From positions 1 through 43,221 of the forward strand of contig CAKRXU010000025.1 of assembly GCA_934424575.1 (NCBI GenBank): a DNA stretch of 43,221 nucleotides. Direction: 5' to 3'. Each line of letters starts with the position of its first letter. Position 1 is the stretch's first letter. Of this stretch, positions 15,636 through 23,996 are shown piece by piece. Source of the stretch: an uncultured Blautia sp. (GTDB lineage: Bacteria > Bacillota > Clostridia > Lachnospirales > Lachnospiraceae). The notes under the pieces are model-generated. The model had not been told where the DNA came from and did no database searches. It saw only the letters and a list, made by a program, of their open reading frames with translations. The position numbers and the translations under genes are program-made.

Positions 15636-16499
15636 CTATTCTCCCTTCTCACTTTCTTCCAGATCAACTCCTGCAAATGCAAGCTGTATTTCGGAAGCTT
15701 TATTCTGCACGGAATTGGAACATTGTTCATCACAGCCTTCCAGATACAGCCAGTATTCCACAGAGGCAACTTCGTCTGCATTCAGCTGCGCCAGCATCTG
15801 ATTTCCATCTTTGTATTCGTTCTCCGACTCACCATTCTCTGCCATAAATGCCGTGATATCCTGCGCCGGATCATTTGCGTAAGAAGCCTGCCCGCTGTCA
15901 GAGACAGAAGAAACAACCGTTGAAGCGCTTGGAACCGTCAGTACTGACTGTGCGCCTGATGTGCTTCCCATTTCATCCAGTCTCCAGATAAATGTGCTGG
16001 TCCCCTCATGTGATGTGATCTTCATTCCCAGTCTCATAGCTGCCAGCGCCTGTGCATCACTTCCCAGACTCAGCTTCTCTTTGTCAAAATATACTTTGCA
16101 TGGTGCATTCTGACATTGCAGATAAACAGTTCCATGTACTGCATCCTGGTCTACCCTGCTGTCTGCACTGCTGTAAAGCACTGCGATGCCATTTTTGTTC
16201 TGAGCAGTCGATCTGTAAAAGTGTTCCAGATTTTCTGTTGAAAGCGGCTTCAGCGATTCCGGATTTCCATTGAAGACCAGATCGCAGGTCTTGTCAAACG
16301 GACCGCTCTCGCTTGTTGATATCATTAAAACAGTATCACCCTGACTGACTGCACCCGCCATCGGCGTGACATTTGTCGAATTGATTCCTGTAAGTGAAAA
16401 CCAGGCATATGTAGAACCAGTTGCCGCTGCCAGAAGAAGCAAGATCCACAGTACAGCTTTTGAGAATGATTTTTTTAACTGGTCAACTTCTGTATTCAA
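15636..16499 (-). CDS. SipW-type exported protein (fibre locus paralogue 5), TTG start
   Basis: The 287-residue product uses TTG as its first codon (preceded by GGGGGCAGGG), with no in-frame ATG before the signal region. LKKSFSKAVLWILLLLAAATG leads into GSTYAWFSLTGINS. The mature part is rich in Ser, Gln and Ala and ends YLEGCDEQCSNS followed by a final strand (IQLAFAGV). The EGCDEQC form is closest to paralogues 4 and 6. The three also share a 'KPLSTENLEHFY'-like segment after the first strands (variants MPVSTNDLQNF and NPVSTNKISG), a second conserved block in this family. Confidence 0.65.
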   Translation of the reverse strand: MNTEVDQLKKSFSKAVLWILLLLAAATGSTYAWFSLTGINSTNVTPMAGAVSQGDTVLMISTSESGPFDKTCDLVFNGNPESLKPLSTENLEHFYRSTAQNKNGIAVLYSSADSRVDQDAVHGTVYLQCQNAPCKVYFDKEKLSLGSDAQALAAMRLGMKITSHEGTSTFIWRLDEMGSTSGAQSVLTVPSASTVVSSVSDSGQASYANDPAQDITAFMAENGESENEYKDGNQMLAQLNADEVASVEYWLYLEGCDEQCSNSVQNKASEIQLAFAGVDLEESEKGE

Positions 16500-16522
16500 A
16501 TCCCTGCCCCCTTATTTCGAAT

Positions 16523-17401
16523 CTATTTTACAACGCCTGCGAAGGACACGGAAAGATTCTTAAGCGTCTGACTGCAGAGATTTTTGGTACAGTCCTCATC
16601 ACAGCCTTCCAGCCAGATATAAAGATCGATCTGTACCGGCTCTCCTGCCGTCCCGTTCTCTCCGGTTATTGTACATAATTTCAAGGATCCTGATTTCAGA
16701 CTGACGCTTCCTGTATTTTGGTCATAGGTACAGTATGCATCTGATGTATATGGTGTAAAGGATATGGTGGTTCCGTCTGTCTTGGTACAGTCCAGCACAT
16801 CTCCCTCTTCCCCCGTCGCTGTATTGTATTCTGCCTCAGGATTTTTCTTATCGCTGATCGCAAAAATATATTCACCCTCTGTCGCCTGATTTCTGCCTGC
16901 TTTGTGTACTACAAATCCTGCACGGATCGCGGAAGATATCGGATTCTCCTCATCACTGTCCTCAAACCCAATATCAGAAATATAAATATCTGTAGACTCT
17001 CCGTTGCACTTGAGAAACAGGCTTGTTTTGTAATAGTCTGTATAGTCACCAGTTCCAAACAGGTTCGCCACCAGATTGGACTGATTTTCTGTTCCATTGG
17101 TAAAGCCCAGTACTTTCTGGAATCCCCCACTGATCTTGTTTGTGGAAACCGGATTGAGCTGTCCTGAAAAACTGTCCAGAACTGCGGCAGATCCATAAGT
17201 ACCATTATAAGTATTGCTGATCTGCAGATTCACACCTGCCCCGGCTGCCATACGGACTTTCGTTGTATGACGTCCGGTATTGTATATATACCAGGCATAG
17301 GTTGCTGATGCAACTGCCAGTAACGTGATCAACAGTGCAACTGTACCTGTCGTAAATTTGCCCTTGAGTTGTTTTTTGTCTGTTTTATTTATCTGATCCA
17401 T
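16523..17401 (-). CDS. SipW-type exported protein (first gene of the fibre operon)
   Basis: The ATG at 17401 gives 292 residues: MDQINKTDKKQLKG, a hydrophobic helix, then SATYAWYIYNTGRHTTKVRMAAG. The C-terminus is YIWLEGCDEDCTKNLC followed by LSVSFAGV. The conserved block NPVSTNKISGGF lies about residue 70. An upstream in-frame extension to 17578 is unlikely because it runs through the promoter and the 5' UTR. The only good Shine-Dalgarno (GGGGAGG) is about 19 bases before this ATG, unusually far, so either translation is weak or the start is not certain. A promoter with an extended -10 lies at 17460-17488, and the operon appears to run to 7425 or beyond. Confidence 0.65.
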   Translation of the reverse strand: MDQINKTDKKQLKGKFTTGTVALLITLLAVASATYAWYIYNTGRHTTKVRMAAGAGVNLQISNTYNGTYGSAAVLDSFSGQLNPVSTNKISGGFQKVLGFTNGTENQSNLVANLFGTGDYTDYYKTSLFLKCNGESTDIYISDIGFEDSDEENPISSAIRAGFVVHKAGRNQATEGEYIFAISDKKNPEAEYNTATGEEGDVLDCTKTDGTTISFTPYTSDAYCTYDQNTGSVSLKSGSLKLCTITGENGTAGEPVQIDLYIWLEGCDEDCTKNLCSQTLKNLSVSFAGVVK

Positions 17402-17459
17402 AACACTGAGATTACGGACACCTCCCCTTCTTTCTACATAATACTTCCATTTATACACT

Positions 17460-17488
17460 ATAATAGCACATTGATTTCTATTCATCAA
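17460..17488 (-). promoter_or_regulatory. Probable promoter of the fibre operon
   Basis: On the minus strand TTGATG (17488-17483), a 17-base spacer and TATTAT (17465-17460) are preceded by TGC, making an extended -10. It lies about 60 bases upstream of the first fibre-operon gene and just after the terminator of the SH3 gene. Confidence 0.55.
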
Positions 17489-17555
17489 TGCATCAATCCT
17501 ACAGATTTTCGCATTTGTAGCGACAAAATTGAAAATTTTATTCGTCTTCACTGTA

Positions 17556-17600
17556 CAAAAAAAGAATCTGATTTCCACTGTTGAATGAAAATCAGATTCT
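17556..17600 (-). terminator. Intrinsic terminator of the SH3 stalk gene
   Basis: AGAATCTGATTT (minus strand, 17600-17589) pairs perfectly with AAATCAGATTCT (17574-17563) and is followed by seven T. It separates the SH3-protein transcript from the fibre operon that begins just downstream. Confidence 0.85.
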
Positions 17601-17610
17601 CTTAATTGTC

Positions 17611-18681
17611 TTATCGTTTCTTATAATGATAGATCACAATGCCAATTGCTGCAAGTACTGCAAGTCCGGCGATCCAGATGAGTGGATTCTGGCTTGCGGA
17701 AGATTTGCTGGCAGCTACGGTCTGACCTGAAGCCTGAACGTTGGCGTTATCGGCATCTTTGGATTCATCTGCTTCGGTAACGGTCGGTTCCTGGGTCTCG
17801 GTCGGTTCTGGTGTTGCGGTCGGTGCCGGTGTCTCCGTCGGCTCCGGTGTCGCAGTTGGTTCTGGTGTTGCAGTTGGTTCTGGCGTTGCGGTCGCTTCCG
17901 GTGTTACCGTTGGCTCTGGTGTTGCAGTTGCCTCTGGTGTTACCGTCGGCTGTGGTGTTACGGTTACAGATGGAGTTATCGTTCCGGCAGGGGTAACGGT
18001 AGCATCTGCTGCTGACACCATGTCCAGAGCTTCTGCATCCACAGACTCCTCAGAAGTTCCATGCTCCTTCACCCACTCTTCGGTCTTCTCCAGATCCATC
18101 CAGCCTTCTTCGCCATCAACGCTGGTCTTTCCCCAGTGGCTGCCATCAGGAAGAGCTGCATCCTCTGTAATATGAAGAGTCTCACCATTCTGGATCTCAC
18201 GTACACCAGGAACTTCGCCATATTTGCTTCCCGGTCCCTGGTAGAGTTTCTGACTGCCATCCTCAGAATAAGCTTTGACATCATAGTCTGCATCATAATT
18301 TACATTATCACTTCCTGCACTGCTCAGCTCTGAAGCAATCGCCTCCGTACGTGACTGTACTGGTCTGCAGTCATCCAGCGGAACATATCCATGCATACCA
18401 TGATATTCTGTGTAGCCCCATGTTCTGTTATTCGCCGAATCTTCTGTCTCGCCCTCGATATGTAAGGCGGTGCCATTTGGGATCTGACTGTCATTTAATT
18501 TCGTAGAATTCAGATCCGGCAGAGCATACATATCAATTCCTCCTGCTGGAGATTCTACGATCATATAATAGTCTGTCGTGTAGTCAGGGCTTTGTTTTTC
18601 CTGCTGGACATCTGCCATAACATTTACGCTCATCAAAAGCCCAAGCAGAATGACCAGGAAACTCTTCATCATCTTTTTCAT
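17611..18681 (-). CDS. Secreted SH3-domain protein with Thr-Pro-Glu stalk and C-terminal anchor
   Basis: The 356-residue protein has a signal peptide (MKKMMKSFLVILLGLLMSV). Two SH3b-like regions follow (about 30-110 and 130-215), including ALHIEGETEDSANNRTWGYT and LYQGPGSKYGEVPG. A low-complexity stalk of PEPT/PEAT repeats (about 235-300) precedes a C-terminal membrane helix (IWIAGLAVLAAIGIVIY) and HYKKR tail. No LPxTG sorting motif is seen, so it is held by the helix. SH3b domains typically bind peptidoglycan stems. The start at 18681 has a GGAGAAGACG site; the longer frame to 18738 lacks one. Location directly upstream of the fibre operon suggests a wall-spanning accessory, but it has its own promoter and terminator. 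Confidence 0.8.
   Translation of the reverse strand: MKKMMKSFLVILLGLLMSVNVMADVQQEKQSPDYTTDYYMIVESPAGGIDMYALPDLNSTKLNDSQIPNGTALHIEGETEDSANNRTWGYTEYHGMHGYVPLDDCRPVQSRTEAIASELSSAGSDNVNYDADYDVKAYSEDGSQKLYQGPGSKYGEVPGVREIQNGETLHITEDAALPDGSHWGKTSVDGEEGWMDLEKTEEWVKEHGTSEESVDAEALDMVSAADATVTPAGTITPSVTVTPQPTVTPEATATPEPTVTPEATATPEPTATPEPTATPEPTETPAPTATPEPTETQEPTVTEADESKDADNANVQASGQTVAASKSSASQNPLIWIAGLAVLAAIGIVIYHYKKR
17770..17990. repeat. Tandem repeat DNA encoding the Thr-Pro stalk
   Basis: Imperfect 12-18 base units coding for TPEPTA/TPEATA run through this segment of the SH3-protein gene. Such arrays change length by slippage, so stalk length may vary between strains. Confidence 0.7.
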
Positions 18682-18717
18682 TTTATCGTCTTCTCCTGTA
18701 TGGTTTATCCAAAAATT

Positions 18718-18798
18718 GTAACTGTTCAGTACCCTCACAGTTACGAGTCAAAATGCATTCCAAAACACCTCGCGGGATACTACCTACTGAATAGTTAC
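18718..18798. repeat. Dispersed palindromic element, short copy
   Basis: It begins GTAACTGTTCAG and ends TAGTTAC, with the internal signature AAAATGCATTCC and AAACACCTCGCGGGAT shared with the three longer copies near 20.9, 30.3 and 40.9 kb. About 60 internal bases found in the long copies are missing. Confidence 0.75.
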
Positions 18799-18814
18799 CA
18801 AAAATTCTATTTCT

Positions 18815-18843
18815 ATCATACCATAACGAAGTCATAATGATAA
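18815..18843 (-). promoter_or_regulatory. Possible promoter of the SH3 stalk gene
   Basis: TTATCA, a 17-base spacer and TATGAT on the minus strand, about 135 bases upstream of the start. The short palindromic element would lie in the 5' UTR. The -35 match is weak. Confidence 0.35.
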
Positions 18844-18906
18844 TCCTTTTTTATCATAAAAACAGGAAATTTTTCGATTTTATCTACAAAATCCTTCTCA
18901 TAAAGG

Positions 18907-18936
18907 GACATCCCCGAGGAAATCCTCGGGGATGTC
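18907..18936 (-). terminator. Hairpin terminator after fucI
   Basis: GACATCCCCGAGGA (18907-18920) pairs perfectly with TCCTCGGGGATGTC (18923-18936), a 14-bp stem, 33 bases past the fucI stop. The U-tract on the minus strand is short (CCCTTTA), so it may act as a barrier hairpin; it would also work on plus-strand transcripts. Confidence 0.6.
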
Positions 18937-18968
18937 GTTTAATCATGGCATTTGATTAATAACTTATC

Positions 18969-20765
18969 TTATTTGTAAAGCGGTCCGTAGTTCTTGCAAG
19001 CACGGAAGTCTGCGCCTTCTTTGTCCATTCCGAATGCATTCCATGCTGCCGGACGGAAGATCTTCTCTTCTGGTACGTTGTGCATGCATACCGGGATTCT
19101 CAGCATAGAGCACATGGTGATCAGGTCTGCACCGATATGTCCATAGGAGATTGCGCCGTGGTTTGCGCCCCAGTTGTTCATTACATCGTAAGCGGATTTG
19201 AACGGTCCTTCTTTGCCATCGCATCTTGGAGCGAACCATGTGCATGGCCATGTGTAGTCTGTACGTTTCCACAGTTTGTCAGATACTTCTTCCGGAAGGG
19301 CTACTGTCCATCCTTCTGCGATCTGCAGAACCGGTCCAAGTCCTTTGACAAGGTTCAGACGGATCATTGTTGCAGGCATCTGATCTTTTGTTTCGAATCT
19401 GGATGAGAATCCGCCTCCACGGAAGTATCCGTTGTCGGCTGCGTTCCATGTAGTAGCATCCATGATCGCTTTCTGGTCTTCTTCTGTAACGTTCCACCAT
19501 TCTTTCATAACAGCATTGCCATTTTCGTCTTTGGCTTCACCGTTAGCATCCAGGCAGGCTGCACCGGAGTTGATCAGATGGATAAATCCACCATTTTCTT
19601 TGGCAACGCCTTCGATGTCATATCCTGTAGCTTTCTTAACTGCATCCGGGCTCCAGTATGTACGAACATCTGCGAAGATCTGTGCTCTGTTTGTAAGGAG
19701 TTTCATAAACAGCATTCCAAGACCGTTCAGAGTATCGTTCTCTGTTGCAAGGATGTACGGCTCTCTTGCGCCTTCCCAGTCAAAGGAAGTATTCAGCATA
19801 GCTTCTGCAAAGTCACCGTTCGGGTAGAAGTCTGTCCACTGTCTCTGTCCCTGGAAACCAGCTGCCAGAGCATTGTGTCCGATTGCTTCTTCTGAGAATT
19901 TAGGATCAAGATTGTCACAGCCGTTCATCAGCTCTTTGATGATAACTGCCATCTTAACTACGAATTCAAACTGCTCTTCTTTCTGTTCTGGTGTCATCTG
20001 CAGTTCCGGCGGGTTCTTATCAAATCCGATCTTGCAGGTTTCTTTTGCCCATTTGAGAGCTTTCTCAAATTCTGCATGATCGTAGATACCTTCTGTCATA
20101 CGACGGATGATCTCAACCTCATCAACAGATTCTACACGCATTCCAAGATAGGATTCCATGAAGTCAGAGTCGATGATAGATCCGCCGATACCCATTGTAA
20201 CAGATCCGATCTGAAGGTAGGATTTACCTCTCATGGATGCTGCTGCAACTGCTGCACGACCAAATCTCAGTAATTTTTCTTTAACGTCTTCCGGAATTTC
20301 TGTGTCGTCTGCTTCGCAAACTTCATGTCCGTAGATACCGAATGCCGGAAGTCCTTTCTGTGCATGTGTAGCAAGAACGGATGCCAGATATACAGCACCT
20401 GGTCTCTCTGTTCCGTTGAATCCCCATACAGCTTTGATCGTCTGTGGGTCCATATCCATGGTCTCTGCACCGTAGCACCAGCAAGGTGTAACTGTTACAG
20501 TGATATCAACGCCTTCTTTGCGGAATTTGTCAGCACATGCTGCTGTCTCACCAACACGTCCGATCGTAGAATCAGCAATAACAACTTTAACCGGCTCACC
20601 GTTGGAGTATTTCAGATTCTCCTCATATAATTTGGCAACGGATTTTGCCATGTTCATTGTCTGGTCTTCCAGTGATCCTCTGACATCGAGGGCTCCTCTA
20701 CGTCCATCGATAGTAGGTCTGATACCGATTACTGGATAGCTTCCGATTAATCTGCTCTTTGCCAT
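18969..20765 (-). CDS. fucI: L-fucose isomerase
   Basis: This 598-residue cytosolic enzyme converts L-fucose to L-fuculose. Length and order match the FucI family (about 590): GIRPTIDGRRGALDVRGSLE at the N-terminus, FNGTERPGAVYLA, the metal-site regions GFQGQRQWTDFYPNGD and ATENDTLNGLGML, and the C-terminal His in WGANHGAISYGHIGADL. The ATG at 20765 is chosen because GGAGGT lies just upstream, inside the alternative longer frame. It is transcribed away from an AraC regulator and lies 3-18 kb from the microcompartment genes that use the fucose breakdown product. The fuculokinase and permease expected with it are not in the window. Its 5' leader contains a dispersed palindromic element. Confidence 0.95.
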   Translation of the reverse strand: MAKSRLIGSYPVIGIRPTIDGRRGALDVRGSLEDQTMNMAKSVAKLYEENLKYSNGEPVKVVIADSTIGRVGETAACADKFRKEGVDITVTVTPCWCYGAETMDMDPQTIKAVWGFNGTERPGAVYLASVLATHAQKGLPAFGIYGHEVCEADDTEIPEDVKEKLLRFGRAAVAAASMRGKSYLQIGSVTMGIGGSIIDSDFMESYLGMRVESVDEVEIIRRMTEGIYDHAEFEKALKWAKETCKIGFDKNPPELQMTPEQKEEQFEFVVKMAVIIKELMNGCDNLDPKFSEEAIGHNALAAGFQGQRQWTDFYPNGDFAEAMLNTSFDWEGAREPYILATENDTLNGLGMLFMKLLTNRAQIFADVRTYWSPDAVKKATGYDIEGVAKENGGFIHLINSGAACLDANGEAKDENGNAVMKEWWNVTEEDQKAIMDATTWNAADNGYFRGGGFSSRFETKDQMPATMIRLNLVKGLGPVLQIAEGWTVALPEEVSDKLWKRTDYTWPCTWFAPRCDGKEGPFKSAYDVMNNWGANHGAISYGHIGADLITMCSMLRIPVCMHNVPEEKIFRPAAWNAFGMDKEGADFRACKNYGPLYK

Positions 20766-20846
20766 AATATTTATTACCTCCATTTAATTAAGTACATTGT
20801 CAGCCGGGAGTTTCAAAAGTGCAACTGTGAACAGTCCACAAAAACC

Positions 20847-20989
20847 GTCACTGTTCACTACGTTCACAGTAACTTGGTCAAAATGCATTTTAAATCACCT
20901 TCGGTGATGGCATTTTGCCCCGTATGTCTCGGGATTTTGCCATATTCATGTCAAAACACCTCGCGGGATGTTACCTGTAAACAATTACT
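20847..20989. repeat. Dispersed palindromic element, copy A, in the fucI leader region
   Basis: About 142 bases starting GTCACTGTTCACTACGTTCA and ending AACAATTAC. Internal marks are TTGGTCAAAATGCATT, a CACCTTCGGTGAT hairpin, TGTCTCGGGATTTTGCC and AAACACCTCGCGGGAT. It is nearly identical in order and sequence to the copy at 30283-30424. The remaining bases between fucI and the divergent regulator hold the regulator's promoter. Confidence 0.85.
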
Positions 20990-21027
20990 AAAAACCTCCC
21001 TCGTTTTCTATATTTCATAGTATACAA

Positions 21028-21057
21028 TTGCCAAGGCATAATTACTTGTGTTATAAT
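21028..21057 (+). promoter_or_regulatory. Promoter of the fucose-locus AraC gene
   Basis: TTGCCA (21028-21033), an 18-base spacer and a perfect TATAAT (21052-21057), about 75 bases before the TTG start. Confidence 0.65.
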
Positions 21058-21137
21058 AGCAAAAAGTAGTACAATATTCACTTTTTTTGAAAGCAAATGC
21101 GAAATTTTTGTGAAACACATACAAGGAGGAGTTTTTT

Positions 21138-21986
21138 TTGCACGACCTTGACCGTAATGAAGACCGCCTGAGAGGAACCTATGAGTTCCCGTTTGAATTT
21201 CATCATATAGGCCCAAGCCATCCCCGCTATGTCATGTCCTACCACTGGCATGTCGAATATGAGATCATCCGTATCCTCAAGGGGACTCTCTCTGTCACTT
21301 TAGACGAAAAAAGTTTCACTGCGGTGGCAGGAGATGTCATTTTTGTACACAGCGGCATCCTGCACAGCGGGATTCCGGAGGATTGTGTGTATCAGTGCAT
21401 CGTTTTTGACGGAAATACTTTTCTGAAACATAATTCCGTCTGTGCGACTTATATGCAGAAGATCATCCATCAGGAAATCCTCATTTATCACCACTTTTCC
21501 CCGAAATATAAGGAGATCTGTGACACTGTGAACAGTATTTTTGATGCGCTCTGGATGAAGCCCGCCGGATATGAAATGACGGTTGTTGGACAATTTTACC
21601 ACTTTTTTGGTATTGTTTTTGGTAATCATTACTACCTGGAAAGCGTCACACGGGCGCGGCGTGATTATAAGCGTATCCTGCAACTGAAGCAGGTACTTGA
21701 CTTTATTGAGCATAATTATGCTTCGCCGCTCACGCTGCAGCAGCTTTCTGCATCGGTGTCCATGTCGCCGAAGTATTTCTGCAGGTTTTTCTCTGAGATG
21801 ACACATCAGACGCCGATGGATTATCTGAATCATCAGAGGATCGAACAGGCGTGTTATCAGTTGTCGACTACGGATGATTCGATCACGGAGATTGCTTATC
21901 GGAATGGGTTTAATGATTTGAGTTATTTTATTCGAACATTCAAGAAGTACAAGGGGATGACGCCTGGGAAATATAAGCGTTCCTGA
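21138..21986 (+). CDS. AraC-family regulator, probable control of fucI
   Basis: The 282-residue protein has an N-terminal cupin (about 20-95: YHWHVEYEIIRILKGTLSVTLDEKSF and AGDVIFVHSGILHSG, with the paired histidines typical of sugar-sensing AraC cupins). Its C-terminal AraC helix-turn-helix pair (about 185-280) includes VSMSPKYFCRFFSEMTHQTP and IAYRNGFNDLSYFIRTFKKYKG. The start is TTG at 21138, eight bases after AAGGAGG; no in-frame ATG exists before the cupin. It is divergent from fucI across a 372-base gap, so fucose or rhamnose-type control of fucI and perhaps of the microcompartment operon is likely. The effector is not determinable from sequence. Confidence 0.85.
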   Translation: MHDLDRNEDRLRGTYEFPFEFHHIGPSHPRYVMSYHWHVEYEIIRILKGTLSVTLDEKSFTAVAGDVIFVHSGILHSGIPEDCVYQCIVFDGNTFLKHNSVCATYMQKIIHQEILIYHHFSPKYKEICDTVNSIFDALWMKPAGYEMTVVGQFYHFFGIVFGNHYYLESVTRARRDYKRILQLKQVLDFIEHNYASPLTLQQLSASVSMSPKYFCRFFSEMTHQTPMDYLNHQRIEQACYQLSTTDDSITEIAYRNGFNDLSYFIRTFKKYKGMTPGKYKRS

Positions 21987-22005
21987 CTCTATCTCATGAT
22001 GTAAC

Positions 22006-22037
22006 AAAACTCAGGGCATATGATAACCCTGAGTTTT
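22006..22037. terminator. Bidirectional terminator between the AraC gene and recQ
   Basis: AAAACTCAGGG and CCCTGAGTTTT are perfect 11-base arms around a 10-base loop, with T-runs available on both strands. It serves the convergent AraC and recQ genes. Confidence 0.85.
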
Positions 22038-22042
22038 ACATT

Positions 22043-23884
22043 TTATATGAGTTCTTTTATCCTGATTTCGAATTCTTTGCCGTACTTCTCATATTTATGT
22101 TCTCCAACTCCCGTTACCTGGAGCATTCTTTCCTTATCTACTGGCTTCAGGATGCACATGTGGATCAGTGTCTTGTCTGAAAATACCATATACGGCGGGA
22201 TCTTCTCCCGGCGGGCGATCTCGGTGCGGAGTTCACGGAGTTTCTGGAAAAGCGGCTGGTCTTCTTCGGTGAGTCCGCTGACCGGGACTTTGCGTTTCCG
22301 GGATGGCTTTTCTTTTGGTTTCTTTTCCTGTTCTTTTGGAAGTTTCATCTGTATCGTACTGTCCTGCGCCAAAAGTTCACCGATCCGCGGACCAAACTTC
22401 ACGATCGTATAGCCATCGTCTGAGAGCCGCAGGTAATCACATACCAGAAGTTCATTGAAGATCTGGCGCAGGCGGTAGGCCGGGACTTTGGCAAGTTTCC
22501 CGTAGGATGGATTTTCTTCCATATGATACTGTCGGATCTTAGCAGTATTTGCGCCGTGCAGGGTGTCCAAGATCACATTCACACCGTATCTCTGGTAACT
22601 GCTGTCGATGCATTCCGCGATTGCTTTTGCCTCTTCGGTGACATCTTTTTCTTCGAATTCTGTCAGGCAGTTGGAACAGTTTCCGCAGTAGACTGCACCG
22701 TATTCTCCGAAATATCTCAGGATATAGGACCGCAGACAGTCATGTGTGAAGCAGTAAAAAGTCATCTGGCGCAGGCGTTCTTCGTCTCGTTCCATTACCA
22801 GCTTTCGCATGGCATCGTCCAGTTCTTCGTTATCCTGATTATTTTCAATGAAGAAGCGGTTTGTGACCACATCCTGTCCACTGTACAGAAGGATGCATTT
22901 CGACGGTTCTCCGTCACGTCCTGCCCTTCCTGCCTCCTGATAATAACTTTCCATGTTTTTCGGCATATTGTAGTGGATGACGTAGCGGACATCCGGCTTG
23001 TCGATTCCCATCCCAAAGGCATTTGTCGCCACCATGATCGGACTTCTGTCATAGATAAAATCATCCTGGTTGATGCGTCGTTCTTCATCAGAAAGCCCGG
23101 CATGATAACGTGTCGCGCGAAATCCATCCCGGATCAGTTTCCCACAGACTTCCTCCACCAGTTTTCTGGTCAGGCAGTAGATGATCCCGCTCTCGTCCGG
23201 GTGCTGTTCTATGTAATTCTTCACTTCTGCGTATTTATCTTTCGGTGATTCTACCTGAAAGAACAGATTACTCCTGTCAAATCCAGTCGTCACTATATAC
23301 GGATTCTGAAGCAAAAGCAAGTCCATAATATCGTCCCGGACTTCCTTCGTTGCAGTTGCCGTAAAAGCTGCCACAACCGGACGCTTTGGGAGTTTTTCAA
23401 TAAATTCCGTGATCTTGAGATAACTTGGCCGGAAATCCTGTCCCCACTGCGAAACGCAATGAGCTTCATCCACAGCGACCATCGCGATGTCTGCATTCAC
23501 AGCAAAAGAAAGGAACGAATCTGTCAGAAGCCGCTCCGGTGCTACGTAAATGATCGGATATCTGCCCTCTGCTGCCAGTGACAAAGCTTTGTAATACTGT
23601 CCCTGTGTCAGGGAACTGTTGAGATATGCCGCATGGACACCAGCCTCATTCAGTGCCCGCACCTGATCTTTCATAAGAGAGATCAGCGGTGAAATGACCA
23701 GCGTGATTCCCGGAAAGATCAGTGCCGGTATCTGATAGCACAAAGATTTCCCTGCACCTGTCGGCATCACGCCAAGCACATCCCTGCCTGAGATCAGCTC
23801 ATCTATCACCTGTTCCTGTCCCTCACGGAAGGTATCATATCCAAAATATCTTTTTAAAATGTCATATTTCTCGTCTGTCATCAA
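22043..23884 (-). CDS. recQ: ATP-dependent DNA helicase RecQ
   Basis: The 613-residue helicase shows FREGQEQVIDELISGRD (motif 0), the Walker A region TGAGKSLCYQIPAL, VDEAHCVSQWGQDFRPSYL (motif II and the aromatic-rich loop), TATATKEVRDDI, and the helicase C-terminal motifs ATNAFGMGIDKPDVR and YYQEAGRAGRDG. The zinc-binding subdomain reads CFTHDC...CGNCSNC. A winged-helix region follows, with an HRDC-type C-terminus after about residue 535. It unwinds recombination and replication intermediates with 3' to 5' polarity. It has no functional link to the flanking fucose and microcompartment genes and interrupts that region. All catalytic motifs are intact. Confidence 0.96.
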   Translation of the reverse strand: MMTDEKYDILKRYFGYDTFREGQEQVIDELISGRDVLGVMPTGAGKSLCYQIPALIFPGITLVISPLISLMKDQVRALNEAGVHAAYLNSSLTQGQYYKALSLAAEGRYPIIYVAPERLLTDSFLSFAVNADIAMVAVDEAHCVSQWGQDFRPSYLKITEFIEKLPKRPVVAAFTATATKEVRDDIMDLLLLQNPYIVTTGFDRSNLFFQVESPKDKYAEVKNYIEQHPDESGIIYCLTRKLVEEVCGKLIRDGFRATRYHAGLSDEERRINQDDFIYDRSPIMVATNAFGMGIDKPDVRYVIHYNMPKNMESYYQEAGRAGRDGEPSKCILLYSGQDVVTNRFFIENNQDNEELDDAMRKLVMERDEERLRQMTFYCFTHDCLRSYILRYFGEYGAVYCGNCSNCLTEFEEKDVTEEAKAIAECIDSSYQRYGVNVILDTLHGANTAKIRQYHMEENPSYGKLAKVPAYRLRQIFNELLVCDYLRLSDDGYTIVKFGPRIGELLAQDSTIQMKLPKEQEKKPKEKPSRKRKVPVSGLTEEDQPLFQKLRELRTEIARREKIPPYMVFSDKTLIHMCILKPVDKERMLQVTGVGEHKYEKYGKEFEIRIKELI

Positions 23885-23932
23885 TTCAATTACTCTCTTT
23901 CCTGCCTTGTCTGCTTATGAAGTTTTTCTCAT

Positions 23933-23976
23933 AAAAAAAGAACCTGTTTCCTGTACATCATTGAAACAGATTCTTT
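23933..23976 (-). terminator. Terminator of the microcompartment operon
   Basis: On the minus strand AAAGAATCTGTTTC pairs with GAAACAGGTTCTTT and runs into seven T, about 20 bases after the PduO-like gene stop. It is the natural end of the long minus-strand operon that starts near 35.1 kb. Confidence 0.85.
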
Positions 23977-23996
23977 CTCTTATGTCAAATATTTAT

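Noticed and set aside
17741..18175. 144-codon plus-strand GSGVAVGSG-type repeat protein
   Set aside because: Antisense of the Thr-Pro repeat tract; low complexity is inherited from the real gene and no start signal exists.
17611..18681. Sortase-anchored surface protein
   Set aside because: The C-terminus has a helix and positive tail but no LPxTG-like motif before it, so covalent wall anchoring is not supported.
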